Shown: positions 8,500 to 17,401 of the stretch, piece after piece
How positions within the stretch are numbered: the stretch's first letter is position 1
Layout: every line of letters starts with the position of its first letter
DNA from: Xanthobacteraceae bacterium
Lineage (GTDB): Bacteria > Pseudomonadota > Alphaproteobacteria > Rhizobiales > Xanthobacteraceae
Direction of reading: 5' to 3'
Assembly (NCBI GenBank): GCA_019635585.1
Contig: JAHBZE010000001.1
Span: 248,001 to 312,000, forward strand
DNA: 64,000 nt
The notes under the pieces: generated by a model
What the model was told of the DNA's origin: nothing
The model's database searches: none
What the model saw: only the letters and a program-made list of their open reading frames with translations
Translations under genes and position numbers: made by a program

Positions 8500-10777
8500 A
8501 ATCGATTATCGTCCGGCACCCATGCCGCGTGCGCCGATCGGCCCACGCGGCCGCGAGGACGCGGACATCTTCCGCGATCTTCTTGCGTGCCTGAAACGGA
8601 ATCTACGCTTTATCGCAGCGACGACGATCCTAGGCACGCTGGTCACGCTTGCCATCGTGTTCTCGATCACGCCGAAATACCAGTCTTCGGTGCTGGTGCT
8701 GGTCGATCCCCGCCAGACGAAGATTCTTCAGGACGCCGAAGTCGTTGGGCGCACCACCACCGACAATGGTGCGATCGAAAGCGAAGTCGAGATGATCCAG
8801 TCGAAGGCGATCGTCCGCAAGGTCGTCGAGCGTCTGAAGCTAAACGAGGATCCCGAATTCGCATCACCGTCCGGTATTGTCGGCACGCTGAGGGCTGTGC
8901 TGATTGCGCCGATCAAGAACCTGTTCGGGAGCAACGCGAACGCCGACCCGCTCGGCTATATCGTCGACGCGGTCGAGCGGGCGACGAGCGCAAAGCGCCG
9001 CGGCCTGACCTATGTAATCGAATTCAATGCCTGGTCGGAGAATGCGAAGAAGTCCGCACTGATCGCCAATACCTTCGCCGAAATCTATATCGCCGAACAG
9101 GTCGCAGCAAAAGCCAACGCAACTACGAAGGCGAGCCACTGGCTCGGCGAGCGGGTCGAGGAAATGCGGCTGAAGGTCACCGCGTCCGACGAGGCGCTCG
9201 AGAAATACAAGGCCGACCAGAATCTCTTTGATCCCGGCGGAGAAAGTCTCTCCAACCGACAGATTCAGACACTGAACGAACAACTGGTCGACGCGCGCGC
9301 GAAGGCGGCTGCCGCCCTATCCAAATATCAGCTTCTGAAGCAGATCACGCCGGAGCGCCTGCGCTCCGCGGCGGCGTCCGCCGACGTGCTGCAATCGCCG
9401 GTCGTCTCCGCGCTACGCGCGCAATACGCCGCCGCCGCCCAGACGCTTGCCGAGAAAAACGCCCGCTACGGCAGCGAGCATCCGCAGGTAGCGACCGCCC
9501 GCGCGCAGGTCGGCGATGTCGAGCGACAAATCACCGCCGAAATCAGCCGTATCGTGACGAGCGCCGGTAACGAGTACCAACTCGCGAAAAGCCGCGAAGA
9601 ATCCCTCACCGCAAGCCTCGACGAACTCAAGCAGAAGGCGGGAAATTATAATCAGGCGAGCGTGAAACTGCGCGAGCTGGAGCGCGACGCACAGGCGAAC
9701 CGCGATCTGTTCCAGGCCTTCCTGAACCGGGCGAAGCAGACGGCCGAAGTCAGCCTGCAAGTGCCGGATTCGCGCGTCGTGTCGGCTGCTGCCGTTCCGA
9801 TCTCGACGAGCTACCCCAAGCGCGCACTGATGATCGGGCTCGGCTTTTTCGGTATGCTGGGTTTGAGCGTCGCACTCGCGCTTGCGCGCGACTCGTTCCG
9901 CAGCGGTTTTCGTCATGTGCTCGACATCGAGCACGCGCTCGGCCTGCATCCGCTTGCGACGATTCCCTTCGTTCAGGCCGACGTGCCGGCGAAAGGCGCA
10001 AAGGACAGCGCGCCGAAGCTGCTTCAACTTCCCTCGCCCGGCACCGCGAATTCAATTCCGCTCCGCCGCGATACGATGGCAAGTTCCCGCCGCCTTGCCT
10101 CGCTCGTGCTCAACGACCCCGACTGTGTTTACGCGGAAAGCGTGCGCTCGCTTTACTTCGCGCTGCGGCGGCAGGCGAACGGCGACCCGATCGGCGCGAT
10201 CATGCTGACCTCGGCGCTACCGGGCGAAGGCAAGTCGACCGTTGCCGCAAGTCTTGCGCGGATCGCGACCGAGTCCGGCGACCGCGTGCTGCTGGTCGAT
10301 GCCGACCTTCGGCAGCCGCGCGTCGCGAGTATTCTAGGGCTCGAAGGCGACAGCGGGTTGCCGGAAATGCTGCGCGATCCGGGAGACTTGCGGACCTGCG
10401 TCCAGTTCGACTCCTTCTCCGAGCTCTATGTCGTCGGCGGCTACCACCGCGTGCCGGGGCGCGAAGCGCTGCGGCTCCTGTCATCGAAACAGATGACGCG
10501 CTTTCTCAAGCTCGCGCGCGAGAGCTTCGACCTTGTCGTGATCGACGCGCCGCCACTCTTGCCGGTCGCGGATCCGCGCGCGCTGATCGAGCATGTCGAC
10601 GGCGTCGCGCTAGTCGTCGCCTCCATGAAAACGCCGAAGGACGCGGTCGAAACCGCGCTGCGCGAATGTCCCGAAATCGAAGCGAAACTCGCAGGCGTCG
10701 TGCTGAATGGCGCCGCGGACGATTACAACCGCTACTACCGCGAGCGCGACCCGCGCTACGCGTTCGAAACCTTGTGA
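8480..10777 (+). CDS. Wzc-type polysaccharide co-polymerase / tyrosine autokinase (BY-kinase fusion)
   Basis: 765 residues from GTG 8480 (ATG 8521 is an alternative). Wzz-type N-terminus with TM1 near residues 44-64, a long coiled-coil periplasmic region (about 200-430), TM2 near 449-470, then a cytoplasmic BY-kinase domain. Walker A is SALPGEGKST near 575, Walker A' VLLVDADLRQP near 603 and Walker B DLVVIDAPPL near 684. The C-terminal tail has a tyrosine cluster (D-Y-N-R-Y-Y, then R-Y-A-F), the usual autophosphorylation site. It controls chain length and export in Wzy-dependent pathways. No cognate Wzb phosphatase gene is visible nearby. Stop overlaps the next ATG (TGATG). Confidence 0.92.
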   Translation: MLKRSTEIDYRPAPMPRAPIGPRGREDADIFRDLLACLKRNLRFIAATTILGTLVTLAIVFSITPKYQSSVLVLVDPRQTKILQDAEVVGRTTTDNGAIESEVEMIQSKAIVRKVVERLKLNEDPEFASPSGIVGTLRAVLIAPIKNLFGSNANADPLGYIVDAVERATSAKRRGLTYVIEFNAWSENAKKSALIANTFAEIYIAEQVAAKANATTKASHWLGERVEEMRLKVTASDEALEKYKADQNLFDPGGESLSNRQIQTLNEQLVDARAKAAAALSKYQLLKQITPERLRSAAASADVLQSPVVSALRAQYAAAAQTLAEKNARYGSEHPQVATARAQVGDVERQITAEISRIVTSAGNEYQLAKSREESLTASLDELKQKAGNYNQASVKLRELERDAQANRDLFQAFLNRAKQTAEVSLQVPDSRVVSAAAVPISTSYPKRALMIGLGFFGMLGLSVALALARDSFRSGFRHVLDIEHALGLHPLATIPFVQADVPAKGAKDSAPKLLQLPSPGTANSIPLRRDTMASSRRLASLVLNDPDCVYAESVRSLYFALRRQANGDPIGAIMLTSALPGEGKSTVAASLARIATESGDRVLLVDADLRQPRVASILGLEGDSGLPEMLRDPGDLRTCVQFDSFSELYVVGGYHRVPGREALRLLSSKQMTRFLKLARESFDLVVIDAPPLLPVADPRALIEHVDGVALVVASMKTPKDAVETALRECPEIEAKLAGVVLNGAADDYNRYYRERDPRYAFETL

Positions 10778-12321
10778 TGGAGCGCGAACGCAGCATGTTC
10801 AACCGCGCACACTTCGACGAGCAGAGCGTAGCCGCCGAACGTCCGCGCACGACGCACCGGCACGCGGAAGCCGCTCAACGCCTGCCGACACATACGCTGC
10901 TAGACGGGCGCAGGCTGCCGCTGGCCGCGCTATCCGTTGAATTTCTGCTGGTATCGCTCGCAGTGTTCGAGGCGAGCGCAGTTTACCATTTCCTGAAATT
11001 CGGCGATTTCGTCTATCCGCGCTTTTACGCACTCGCCGCGCTCGCACTTGCCGCAGCTTTCGTAGGCTCGGCGGCGTTTGCGCGCGACTATTCGGTCAAG
11101 CGTCTGCTGGACCGCCGCGAGCAGCTCCGCTCCATCTTCTGGCGCTGGACGATCGCCTGCTCGCTTTTCGTTTGCGCGCTGTTCCTCACGCAGGCGACCG
11201 ATTTCTATTCGCGCGGCACAATCCTGGTGCAATACGCGACGGGGCTGACTGCCGCGTATTTCATCCGTCTTCTCGCCGCCGCCTTCGTCGCCTCGGGGCT
11301 CCGAAGCGGCCACCTCGCGGGCAGCAATGTCATCGTGATCGGCGATCCGGCGCTCGCTCACCACTTGCTCCGGCGTTTACGAAGCGACCGCCGGGGCACG
11401 CGCATCGCGGGCTTCTTTCCGCTCGCCTCGCCGCCCCTCGCAGCGGCGATGGACCCGTTACTGCGCGACCCTTCTGAAGTTGCAAGCGAAACCGCACGCA
11501 TTCTGGATTCGGTCAACACGCTCGCGCGTCGCGTAACCATCGACGACATCGTATTGTGCATGCACTGGTCGGAGAACGAACGCATCCGCGCCTTCATGGA
11601 AGGTCTGGCGGTCGTCCCGGCCGCCACGCATCTAGCGCCGGATCATAACTGGAGCTGGACGCGCCATCCTGTGCTTGCGCGGATCGGTACGTTGCACACC
11701 ATCCGCCTTGCCCGCGCGCCGCTTACCCTCCGGGATCGTGTGTTAAAGCGGGGCTTCGATATCGCCGCCGCCTCGGCGATGCTCATCGCTGCTTCGCCCG
11801 TTCTTCTTGTGATTGCCGCGCTGATTAAACTCGATTCGCGCGGGCCAGTATTGTTCCGCCAGCGGCGTCACGGCTTCAACCAGACTGAGTTCCGCGTCTT
11901 CAAATTTCGCACGATGACGACGCTCGACGACGGACCGGTGGTTCGGCAGGCTACCCGGAACGATAACCGCATCACGCGGATCGGCAAGCATCTGCGGAAA
12001 CTCAATCTCGACGAGGTGCCGCAGCTCATTAACGTGCTGCTCGGCCAGATGTCGCTGGTCGGCCCCCGGCCACACGCGCTCACCCATAACGACCATTACG
12101 AAGAACAAATCCGCCTGTACGCGCGCCGCCACAACGTGAAGCCTGGCATCACCGGCTGGGCGCAGGTCAACGGGCTACGCGGCGAAACGCGGACTGTCCG
12201 AGACATGCAGCGCCGCGTCGAGCACGACTTCTACTACATCGACAACTGGTCGCTGTTCTTCGACCTGAAAATCCTTCTGCTCACGATCTTCTCGCCGAAG
12301 ACCTATCGCAACGCCTACTAG
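10777..12321 (+). CDS. Undecaprenyl-phosphate sugar phosphotransferase (initiating exopolysaccharide glycosyltransferase)
   Basis: 514 residues of the polyprenyl glycosylphosphotransferase (PHPT) type. N-terminal hydrophobic helices and a CoA-binding-like soluble region precede a TM helix near 330 and the C-terminal bacterial sugar transferase domain: [37 protein letters not shown] and LVGPRPHA are all diagnostic. It transfers a hexose-1-phosphate or HexNAc-1-phosphate from the nucleotide sugar to undecaprenyl phosphate, starting the repeat unit at the inner membrane. Start ATG 10777 overlaps the Wzc stop by 1 nt; the longer frame from 10666 lies within Wzc. Confidence 0.92.
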   Translation: MERERSMFNRAHFDEQSVAAERPRTTHRHAEAAQRLPTHTLLDGRRLPLAALSVEFLLVSLAVFEASAVYHFLKFGDFVYPRFYALAALALAAAFVGSAAFARDYSVKRLLDRREQLRSIFWRWTIACSLFVCALFLTQATDFYSRGTILVQYATGLTAAYFIRLLAAAFVASGLRSGHLAGSNVIVIGDPALAHHLLRRLRSDRRGTRIAGFFPLASPPLAAAMDPLLRDPSEVASETARILDSVNTLARRVTIDDIVLCMHWSENERIRAFMEGLAVVPAATHLAPDHNWSWTRHPVLARIGTLHTIRLARAPLTLRDRVLKRGFDIAAASAMLIAASPVLLVIAALIKLDSRGPVLFRQRRHGFNQTEFRVFKFRTMTTLDDGPVVRQATRNDNRITRIGKHLRKLNLDEVPQLINVLLGQMSLVGPRPHALTHNDHYEEQIRLYARRHNVKPGITGWAQVNGLRGETRTVRDMQRRVEHDFYYIDNWSLFFDLKILLLTIFSPKTYRNAY

Positions 12322-12331
12322 GACCGCGGCA

Positions 12332-12868
12332 ATGTCAGCGCAGACCAAATTCAATTACGGCCAGCCCGGCTATATCCCGATCGCGATACGCCAGCCGAAG
12401 CGCAATCCGCTGCGGCTTGCATGGCTCGCGGTTCGCAGCAGGCTGATCGCGCTTCGGCGCCTCTATTATGTGAAAATCTGGCGGATGAACATCGATCCGA
12501 CCGCGTGGTTCTCGCTCCGCGTCGAGTTCGATCGCACGCATCCGAGCGGCATCCATATCGGCCCGGAAAGTTATGTCGCCTTCGGCGCGGTGTTACTCAC
12601 CCACGACATGACGCGCGGGATTTACGCCGATACGCGCGTCGGCGCGCGGTGCTTCATCGGCGCGCACAGCATCCTGATGCCGGGCATCACCGTCGGCGAC
12701 GGCTCGATCGTCGGCGCCGGCAGTGTGGTGACGCGCGACGTGCCGCCTGGAAGCATCGTCGTCGGCAATCCGGCGCGCATCGTCAAACAGGGAATTACGA
12801 CCTATCGCTTCGGCTGTCTGTGGGATTGGGAAACGCTCTCCAGGAGCGGCATTCCTCGCGACCCGTAG
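12332..12868 (+). CDS. Hexapeptide-repeat acyltransferase
   Basis: 178 residues. Left-handed beta-helix hexapeptide turns run from IHIGPESYVAFGAVLLTHD through ARCFIGAHSILMPGITVGDG to SIVGAGSVVTRDVPPGSIVV, ending VGNPARIVK, a typical NodL/LacA/WcaF ending. The His in LTHDM is the likely catalytic base. A basic, partly hydrophobic N-terminus (LRLAWLAVRSRLIALRRL) could associate with membrane. In this locus it probably O- or N-acetylates a sugar of the repeat unit. Start ATG 12332, 10 nt after the previous stop. Confidence 0.86.
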   Translation: MSAQTKFNYGQPGYIPIAIRQPKRNPLRLAWLAVRSRLIALRRLYYVKIWRMNIDPTAWFSLRVEFDRTHPSGIHIGPESYVAFGAVLLTHDMTRGIYADTRVGARCFIGAHSILMPGITVGDGSIVGAGSVVTRDVPPGSIVVGNPARIVKQGITTYRFGCLWDWETLSRSGIPRDP

Positions 12869-12969
12869 CGCAGCCTTTCACGAGGGCCAGGGGCAAGCCT
12901 TTCTCACGGAGCGGCGAAAACGCCGCTTCTCCGAACGGAAACGCTTGCCCGAAATTGAAGGAGACTCTG

Positions 12970-13734
12970 ATGCGGGCGGAATTTCTCGGCACACCGATCG
13001 ATCTTTTGACGCTCGAGGAGACCGCGGTGCTTGCGGTCGATGCGATGCTGGCGCGAAAGCCCACGCATCACGTCGCGCTCAATGTTGCGAAGCTCGTGAA
13101 CATGCGGCGCAATGATGAACTTCGGCGCGACGTGACCGATAGCGACATCGTCAGCATCGATGGCATGGGGATCGTCTGGGGCGCACGTGCGCTTGGCATC
13201 GAAGTGCCGGAGCGCGTCTCGGGCGTCGATCTGATGGAGCGGCTGTTAGAGATATGTTCGCAGCTCGAATTTCGTCCGTATTTTCTCGGCGCGACACAGG
13301 ACGTGCTCGAACGCGCGACACTGGTTGCGCTCGATCGCTGGCCGGGGCTCATTTTTGCAGGCTCGCGCAACGGCTATTTTTCGAAGGACGAGGAAGAGCA
13401 GGTTGTCGAAGATATCCGTAGCGCCAAGCCGGATTGCCTATTCATTGCGATGCCGACGCCGCGCAAGGAGCGCTTTCTCCGGAAATATCGTGATGAACTG
13501 AATGTCCCTTTCATCATGGGCGTCGGCGGCAGCCTCGATGTGCTCGCAGGTCACGTGTCGCGCGCGCCGCTCCGGATGCAGCGCGCGGGGCTCGAGTGGC
13601 TCTACCGCGTCTATCAGGAACCGCGCCGTATGTGGTGGCGCTACGCAAATACGAACGCTGTCTATGCCGGATTGCTGGCGCGCGCATGGCTCGCGCGTCG
13701 CGTGCGCCCGGGCCGTGCCGTCAACGCCAACTGA
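12970..13734 (+). CDS. wecG: WecG/TagA/CpsF-family glycosyltransferase
   Basis: 254 residues. ALNVAKLVNMRRNDELR, VSIDGMGIVWGAR, PYFLGATQDVLERA and FIMGVGGSLDVLAGHVSRAP are the conserved blocks of the GT26 WecG/TagA/CpsF family, which transfers ManNAcA or ManNAc to lipid-linked GlcNAc. ATG 12970 has GAAGGAGA just upstream; the frame is open back to 12421 but that part lies over the acyltransferase gene. Neighbouring wecB and wecC homologues make UDP-ManNAcA, so a ManNAcA transferase is the best reading. The symbol is by homology, not proven orthology. Confidence 0.85.
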   Translation: MRAEFLGTPIDLLTLEETAVLAVDAMLARKPTHHVALNVAKLVNMRRNDELRRDVTDSDIVSIDGMGIVWGARALGIEVPERVSGVDLMERLLEICSQLEFRPYFLGATQDVLERATLVALDRWPGLIFAGSRNGYFSKDEEEQVVEDIRSAKPDCLFIAMPTPRKERFLRKYRDELNVPFIMGVGGSLDVLAGHVSRAPLRMQRAGLEWLYRVYQEPRRMWWRYANTNAVYAGLLARAWLARRVRPGRAVNAN

Positions 13735-13754
13735 GTCAACCGTGGGGAGTGCCG

Positions 13755-14960
13755 ATGAACATTCTTGTTGCGATGGGAACCCGGCCGGAAGCGATCAAAC
13801 TGTTTCCGGTCATTCACGCCTTGAAGCGCGAGCCGAATTTCGACGTGACAGTCTGCGTAACCGCGCAGCACCGCGAAATGCTCGACCAGGTGCTTTCGAT
13901 CACGGACATCGAGCCGGACGTCGATCTCGACCTGATGCGTCCGGACCAGTCGCTGCCGCAGATCACCTCGCGCATTTTGACGGGCATCGATGAAGTATTG
14001 AAAGAGGCGAAGCCCGACCGCGTACTCGTACAGGGAGACACGACGACCGCTATGGCGGCCGCCCTCACCGCCTATTACCACAAGATCCCGGTCGATCACG
14101 TCGAAGCGGGCCTGCGCTCGGGCGACATCTATTCGCCGTTTCCGGAAGAAGTGAACCGCAAGGTGGTCGGCTCGCTTGCCTCATGGCATTTCGCACCAAC
14201 AGCGCGCGCAGCCGACGCGCTGATCCGCGAGAACGTAGCTCCGGAGCGCATCATCGTCACCGGCAACACCGTGATCGACGCGCTCCTCGAAACCGAGAAA
14301 CGGATCGGCAGCTTCCGGGATATCAAGCGTGCGATCGACGACGAATTGCCTGATCCCGGCGAGAACCGGCGTATTGTGCTCGTGACCGCGCACCGCCGTG
14401 AGAATTTCGATGGGGGCATGGACCGGATCTCGGCAGCAATCCGGAAGCTCGCAGATAACGAAGACGTGCTGGTCGTATATCCGGTACACCCGAACCCGAA
14501 CGTACGCGAGTTGATGCACCGGACGCTGGGCAATCATCCGCACGTCCGTCTGCTGCCGCCCCTCGAATATGTGCCGTTCGTCTACCTCCTGTCGCGTTGC
14601 GATTTCGTGCTAACCGATTCCGGCGGCGTACAGGAGGAAGCGCCGGCACTCGGCAAGCCAGTACTGGTGATGCGCGACACCACCGAGCGGCCGGAAGGCG
14701 TCGATGCCGGAACCGCACGGTTGGTTGGCACCGATCCGCATCAGATCCACGCCGAAGCCATGCGGCTCTTGCGCGACCGTGCTCATTACCAGCGCATGAG
14801 CCGCGCTCACAATCCGTTCGGCGACGGGCATGCAAGCGAACGTATCCTCGATGTGCTCGCGCATGGCGACGACGCGCCGCTTCTGCAACCGCGAGAGCTG
14901 CGCGCGCCGTCGCTCGACGATCTTCCGAAAATCAACGGAGTAACCGCCCATGTCTCGTAA
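13755..14960 (+). CDS. wecB: UDP-N-acetylglucosamine 2-epimerase (non-hydrolysing)
   Basis: 401 residues, the usual length. MGTRPEAIKLFPVIHAL at the N-terminus, QGDTTTAMAAAL, DHVEAGLRSGD, VTAHRRENFD and LTDSGGVQEEAPALGKPVL are diagnostic of the WecB family. It interconverts UDP-GlcNAc and UDP-ManNAc in the cytoplasm. ATG 13755 follows a GGGGAG site; the frame open to 13596 overlaps wecG and is not used. It overlaps wecC by 11 nt, so epimerase and dehydrogenase are likely translationally coupled. Confidence 0.95.
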   Translation: MNILVAMGTRPEAIKLFPVIHALKREPNFDVTVCVTAQHREMLDQVLSITDIEPDVDLDLMRPDQSLPQITSRILTGIDEVLKEAKPDRVLVQGDTTTAMAAALTAYYHKIPVDHVEAGLRSGDIYSPFPEEVNRKVVGSLASWHFAPTARAADALIRENVAPERIIVTGNTVIDALLETEKRIGSFRDIKRAIDDELPDPGENRRIVLVTAHRRENFDGGMDRISAAIRKLADNEDVLVVYPVHPNPNVRELMHRTLGNHPHVRLLPPLEYVPFVYLLSRCDFVLTDSGGVQEEAPALGKPVLVMRDTTERPEGVDAGTARLVGTDPHQIHAEAMRLLRDRAHYQRMSRAHNPFGDGHASERILDVLAHGDDAPLLQPRELRAPSLDDLPKINGVTAHVS

Positions 14961-16248
14961 GAACATTCGCGTCTGCGTCGTCGGCCTCGGCTACATCGGC
15001 CTGCCGACCGCCGCGCTGATTGCCAGCCGCGGCGCCACCGTCATCGGCGTCGATATCGACAAGCGCGTCGTCGATACCATTGCCAGCGGCCACATTCATA
15101 TTGCCGAAGCCGATCTCGACGGCCTCGTGCAGAAAGTCGTGTTCTCGAAAAAGCTGCTCGCGCGCAACGAGCCGGCGCCCGCCGACGTCTTCATGATCGC
15201 TGTGCCGACACCGCTGTCCGGCAACAAGAAGCCGGTGCTCGATCATGTGCTGGCCGCGGCCGAATCGATCGCTCCGCACCTCGTAAAAGGCAATCTGGTC
15301 ATTCTGGAATCGACCTCCCCGGTCGGAACCACCGAACAAATCTGCGATCTACTCGCCGAACTGCGGCCCGATCTGAACTTCCCCGGCAACGATGATCTGC
15401 CGCCGGACGTGTTCATCGCTTATTGCCCGGAGCGCGTGTTGCCCGGCCGCATCCTGATCGAGTTGGTGCAGAACGACCGCTGCGTCGGCGGCATGACGCC
15501 GGAATGCGCAGCAAAAGCGCGGGATTTCTACGAGCTCTTCGTGCGCGGCAAATGCATCGAAACGACTGCGCGCACGGCGGAGATGGTCAAACTCACCGAG
15601 AACGCATTCCGCGACACCAATATCGCGTTCGCGAACGAGCTATCGCTGATCTGCGACCATGTCGGGATCGATGCCTGGGAAGTGATACAACTCGCCAACC
15701 GGCATCCGCGTGTGGATATCCTGAAACCCGGCCCCGGCGTCGGCGGACATTGCATCGCGGTCGATCCGTGGTTCATCGTGGACGCAGCGCCCCATCAGGC
15801 GCGGCTGATCCGCACTTCTCGCGAAGTCAACGACGGCAAGGCGGATTATGTATTCTCGCGCGTGCGCGAACTCATCGAAAGCCATCCCGGGCGGCGCGTC
15901 GCGTGCCTCGGCATCACCTTCAAGGCTAACGTCGACGATCTCCGCGAAAGTCCTGCGCTGGAAATTGTCGAGCGCCTCGCGCAAGCCTGCGGGCCGCGAA
16001 TTCAGGTCGTCGAGCCGTTCGTCGAGGAATTGCCGCAAGAGCTTTCCCGGCACGGCGCGCGCAAGATCGAACTCGAGGAGGCGCTAGATCAATCCGGCAT
16101 TCTCGTCGTGCTGGTCGATCATGATGCCTTCCGGCGCGTCGGTGCTGCGCGCAGGAACGGCGCGATCGTTTACGACACGCGCGGCATCTGGCAGCGGACT
16201 TCGCCGCCGCTTTCGTCTAGCCCTGCGCCTGTCGCGCAACTCGCGTGA
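14950..16248 (+). CDS. wecC: UDP-N-acetyl-D-mannosamine dehydrogenase
   Basis: 432 residues. Rossmann NAD motif VVGLGYIGLPTAALIASRG at the N-terminus, LESTSPVGTTEQI near 120, CPERVLPGRI near 158, and the catalytic-Cys motif GVGGHCIAVDPWF near 265, all as in nucleotide-sugar 6-dehydrogenases of the WecC type. It oxidises UDP-ManNAc to UDP-ManNAcA. The upstream epimerase supplies its substrate. The last 32 nt overlap the convergent glycosyltransferase gene. GDP-Man or UDP-GlcNAc dehydrogenase are less likely given wecB/wecG neighbours. Confidence 0.93.
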   Translation: MSRKNIRVCVVGLGYIGLPTAALIASRGATVIGVDIDKRVVDTIASGHIHIAEADLDGLVQKVVFSKKLLARNEPAPADVFMIAVPTPLSGNKKPVLDHVLAAAESIAPHLVKGNLVILESTSPVGTTEQICDLLAELRPDLNFPGNDDLPPDVFIAYCPERVLPGRILIELVQNDRCVGGMTPECAAKARDFYELFVRGKCIETTARTAEMVKLTENAFRDTNIAFANELSLICDHVGIDAWEVIQLANRHPRVDILKPGPGVGGHCIAVDPWFIVDAAPHQARLIRTSREVNDGKADYVFSRVRELIESHPGRRVACLGITFKANVDDLRESPALEIVERLAQACGPRIQVVEPFVEELPQELSRHGARKIELEEALDQSGILVVLVDHDAFRRVGAARRNGAIVYDTRGIWQRTSPPLSSSPAPVAQLA

Positions 16249-17401
16249 GCGGCGGATGCGCCTCGCCGGCGTGTGCGGCGAGAATCTTGAGATAGTTTTC
16301 CGCGATGCCTGAACGGCGCAGCGGTTCGAAGAGGCCGTCCGCCTGAAGTGAGGCGATCGTCTCCTTCAGGCGACGCTCGTTCGCTAGCAGATATAGAATC
16401 CCTCTCGCAATACTCTCGGCGGAATGCGGATCGCAGCGAGCGCCGACATCGTGCCCGTCGAAATAGCCGTCAATGCCGCGGTTCTCAGACCAAAGAATGG
16501 GAACGCCGGCGAACAGCGCTTCAATGTGAACCATGCCATAGGTTTCGCGCCGGGGCGCCATGACAAAGGCGCTGTAGCCGTTCATCGCGCGCTGCACGTC
16601 GCCATGTGGGAGCATGCCCTTCAGCCGCACGCGCGGCGCAGCTTCGGACGCCTGCACGAGGCCGGTCACTTGCATGAGCGCTTTCGGCGAACCAGTGCCG
16701 TAGATGTCAAGGGCGACGTCCGGTCTCGCGTGCGCGACAATCGCGAGTGCCTCAAGCAGCCGGTCGAGGCCCTTTCTGCGCCATGCGTCGAGCGCGAACA
16801 CGCTGACCAGGCGCTGCGGATGAGTCAGCACGGGTTTGAGCAGCCTGTCGCCCGCGGTCATCACAGGCAGCAGATGAAAATGCGGGGCGTCGAGGCCGAG
16901 CAATTTCCTGAAATAGCGCTCGGTCCAGGGTGCCGCCGGAAGCAGCCGCTCCGCCTGACGTGCGAGCTTTCTAAATCGACGGTTCATGCCGCGTTTGGCT
17001 TCGACGATTTTGCTGTCGGTGTCGCCCCAGAGGCTTGCGACGAAGGGCGTGCCGGTGAGATCCGACACCACGCTCGCAACCAGTCCATCGACCGTGAACT
17101 TGTGCGCGTGGATCAGCGACGGCGCGATCCCCTTGCGTTCGATGTCGCGGGCGATAGCCTCGCCGACCGGCACCAGAAAACGCTCAAGCATAAGACCGTA
17201 AGGCGGCGCACCATAGGCGATCGCCGTTCGGTCCTCGCCGAAGTTCATCATGGCGATGCTCCCGCGCGCGCTGACGCGGTTCAGCGAATAGACAACGTGC
17301 CGATAACCCTCGGCTTCGCCGATCAGGTTTTGCACCGCCTTCGTTTTCGCCGGCGCAAGCGGATCAGGAAAATCGGCGCTGATATGCAGGATGGTTCGCA
17401 T
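16217..17401 (-). CDS. Glycosyltransferase (GT4-like)
   Basis: 394 residues from ATG 17401, where the protein begins MRTILHISADFPDP; an upstream in-frame start at 17440 adds 13 residues without family similarity. GT-B fold: SLIHAHKFTVDG in the N-domain, RLVSVFALDAWRRKGLDRLL at the interdomain region, and RRETYGMVHIEALFAGVPIL, the E-x7-E type nucleotide-sugar motif. It would add one sugar to the lipid-linked repeat unit. It overlaps the upstream Wzy/WaaL-like gene by 38 nt and converges on wecC. Confidence 0.85.
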   Translation of the reverse strand: MRTILHISADFPDPLAPAKTKAVQNLIGEAEGYRHVVYSLNRVSARGSIAMMNFGEDRTAIAYGAPPYGLMLERFLVPVGEAIARDIERKGIAPSLIHAHKFTVDGLVASVVSDLTGTPFVASLWGDTDSKIVEAKRGMNRRFRKLARQAERLLPAAPWTERYFRKLLGLDAPHFHLLPVMTAGDRLLKPVLTHPQRLVSVFALDAWRRKGLDRLLEALAIVAHARPDVALDIYGTGSPKALMQVTGLVQASEAAPRVRLKGMLPHGDVQRAMNGYSAFVMAPRRETYGMVHIEALFAGVPILWSENRGIDGYFDGHDVGARCDPHSAESIARGILYLLANERRLKETIASLQADGLFEPLRRSGIAENYLKILAAHAGEAHPPLTRVARQAQG

